From: Nocardioides sp.
GTDB taxonomy: Bacteria > Actinomycetota > Actinomycetes > Propionibacteriales > Nocardioidaceae
Assembly: GCA_023252065.1 (NCBI GenBank)
Contig: JAHEXO010000013.1
Location: forward strand, 1 to 12,850
DNA length: 12,850 bases
Direction: 5' to 3'
Under the pieces are notes generated by a model, which saw nothing but the letters and a program-made list of their open reading frames with translations, did no database searches and had not been told where the DNA came from. The translations under genes and the position numbers were made by a program. Positions within the stretch are counted from its first letter, which is position 1. Every line of letters begins with the position of its first letter. Shown here piece by piece: positions 12,546-12,850 of the stretch.

Positions 12546-12850
12546 ATGACCGACCGCTACCAGGACTTCGTGTCCTCCTCGCTGGGCCACCTGCTGGTCA
12601 AGAACCTCGGTCTGCCCAACCCCGTGCCCCTCCGGCGGTACGTCGCGGGGTCACCGCTGGTGGAGGGCACGGTCGTGGTGGGTGGCACCGGCCGGCTGGC
12701 CGAGCACCTTCCCGGCATCCTCGGGGCCCTCGACATCGACTCGACCGGCGTCACCGAGGCCGGCACCCGCTACCGGGGACTGGTCTTCGACGCGACCGGG
12801 CTGACCGAGCCCGGGCAGCTGGACGCGCTGCGTGACTTCTTCGGCCCGCT
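12546..12850 (+). CDS. fabG4: High-molecular-weight 3-oxoacyl reductase, FabG4-like (partial, N-terminal 101 residues)
   Basis: Only the first 101 residues are inside the window. They match the N-terminal flavodoxin-like domain that sets high-molecular-weight FabG proteins apart from ordinary FabG: a start of the type SSxGHLLVKNLGLPNP, then PLRRYVAGSPLVEG, VVVGGTGRLAEHLP and RGLVFDATGLTEPGQL. The last matches M. tuberculosis FabG4 (Rv0242c) closely as I remember it (GLVFDATGITEP). The full protein should be about 450 residues, with the NADH-binding Rossmann domain and catalytic Ser-Tyr-Lys lying past the right edge. Such enzymes reduce 3-oxoacyl-CoA or -ACP. The ATG at 12546 is fixed by a good ribosome site. 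The divergent arrangement with the thiolase gene supports a joint role in acyl-CoA metabolism. Confidence 0.85.
   Translation, partial: MTDRYQDFVSSSLGHLLVKNLGLPNPVPLRRYVAGSPLVEGTVVVGGTGRLAEHLPGILGALDIDSTGVTEAGTRYRGLVFDATGLTEPGQLDALRDFFGP

Overview
The window is a gene-dense, very GC-rich stretch of an actinobacterial chromosome. Many GTG starts, TANNNT boxes placed 6-7 bp before start codons, and a GGTTTCGAGAC...CTCCTCAACC repeat remembered from Nocardioides-type genomes suggest a Nocardioides-like member of the Nocardioidaceae. That placement is inference, not a database result. No phage, transposon, CRISPR, tRNA or rRNA gene is visible. The region is mostly chromosomal housekeeping and metabolism, and I found no convincing new multi-gene system.

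Layout from left to right. The amino-terminal two thirds or so of uvrB (minus, cut by the left edge) lies back to back with a membrane-anchored, two-HKD phospholipase D/cardiolipin-synthase-like gene (plus). Next is a minus-strand pair: an AlkA-like HhH-GPD DNA glycosylase followed 13 bp later by a beta-lactamase-fold serine hydrolase, convergent with the phospholipase D gene. A short non-coding strip (4335-4482) carries a REP-like hairpin and a 25-bp tandem repeat. It is followed by a glutamate decarboxylase gene (minus) interrupted by a single in-frame TAG just after the catalytic lysine region. Upstream of gad on the same strand is a six-helix membrane protein of unknown role. It is divergent from tryptophan 2,3-dioxygenase (plus), and the two starts share a 54-bp gap with mirrored TAGGGT boxes.

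After the dioxygenase come an ATP-dependent DNA ligase (LigB type) and a TerD-family gene, both plus. A small membrane-anchored hypothetical protein (minus) and a TetR regulator (plus) are divergent across a 103-bp gap that holds a clear palindromic operator. A 22-bp perfect inverted repeat, extendable to 27 bp, separates TetR from a convergent thiolase. The thiolase is divergent from the start of a high-molecular-weight FabG (FabG4-like) gene cut by the right edge. This pair recalls the fadA2/fabG4 locus of mycobacteria and points to fatty-acid beta-oxidation or lipid remodelling.

The points most worth a second look are the amber codon in gad, the REP-like element with its 25-bp tandem array, the near-uniform leaderless promoter layout, the long terminator-like hairpin and the TetR operator.
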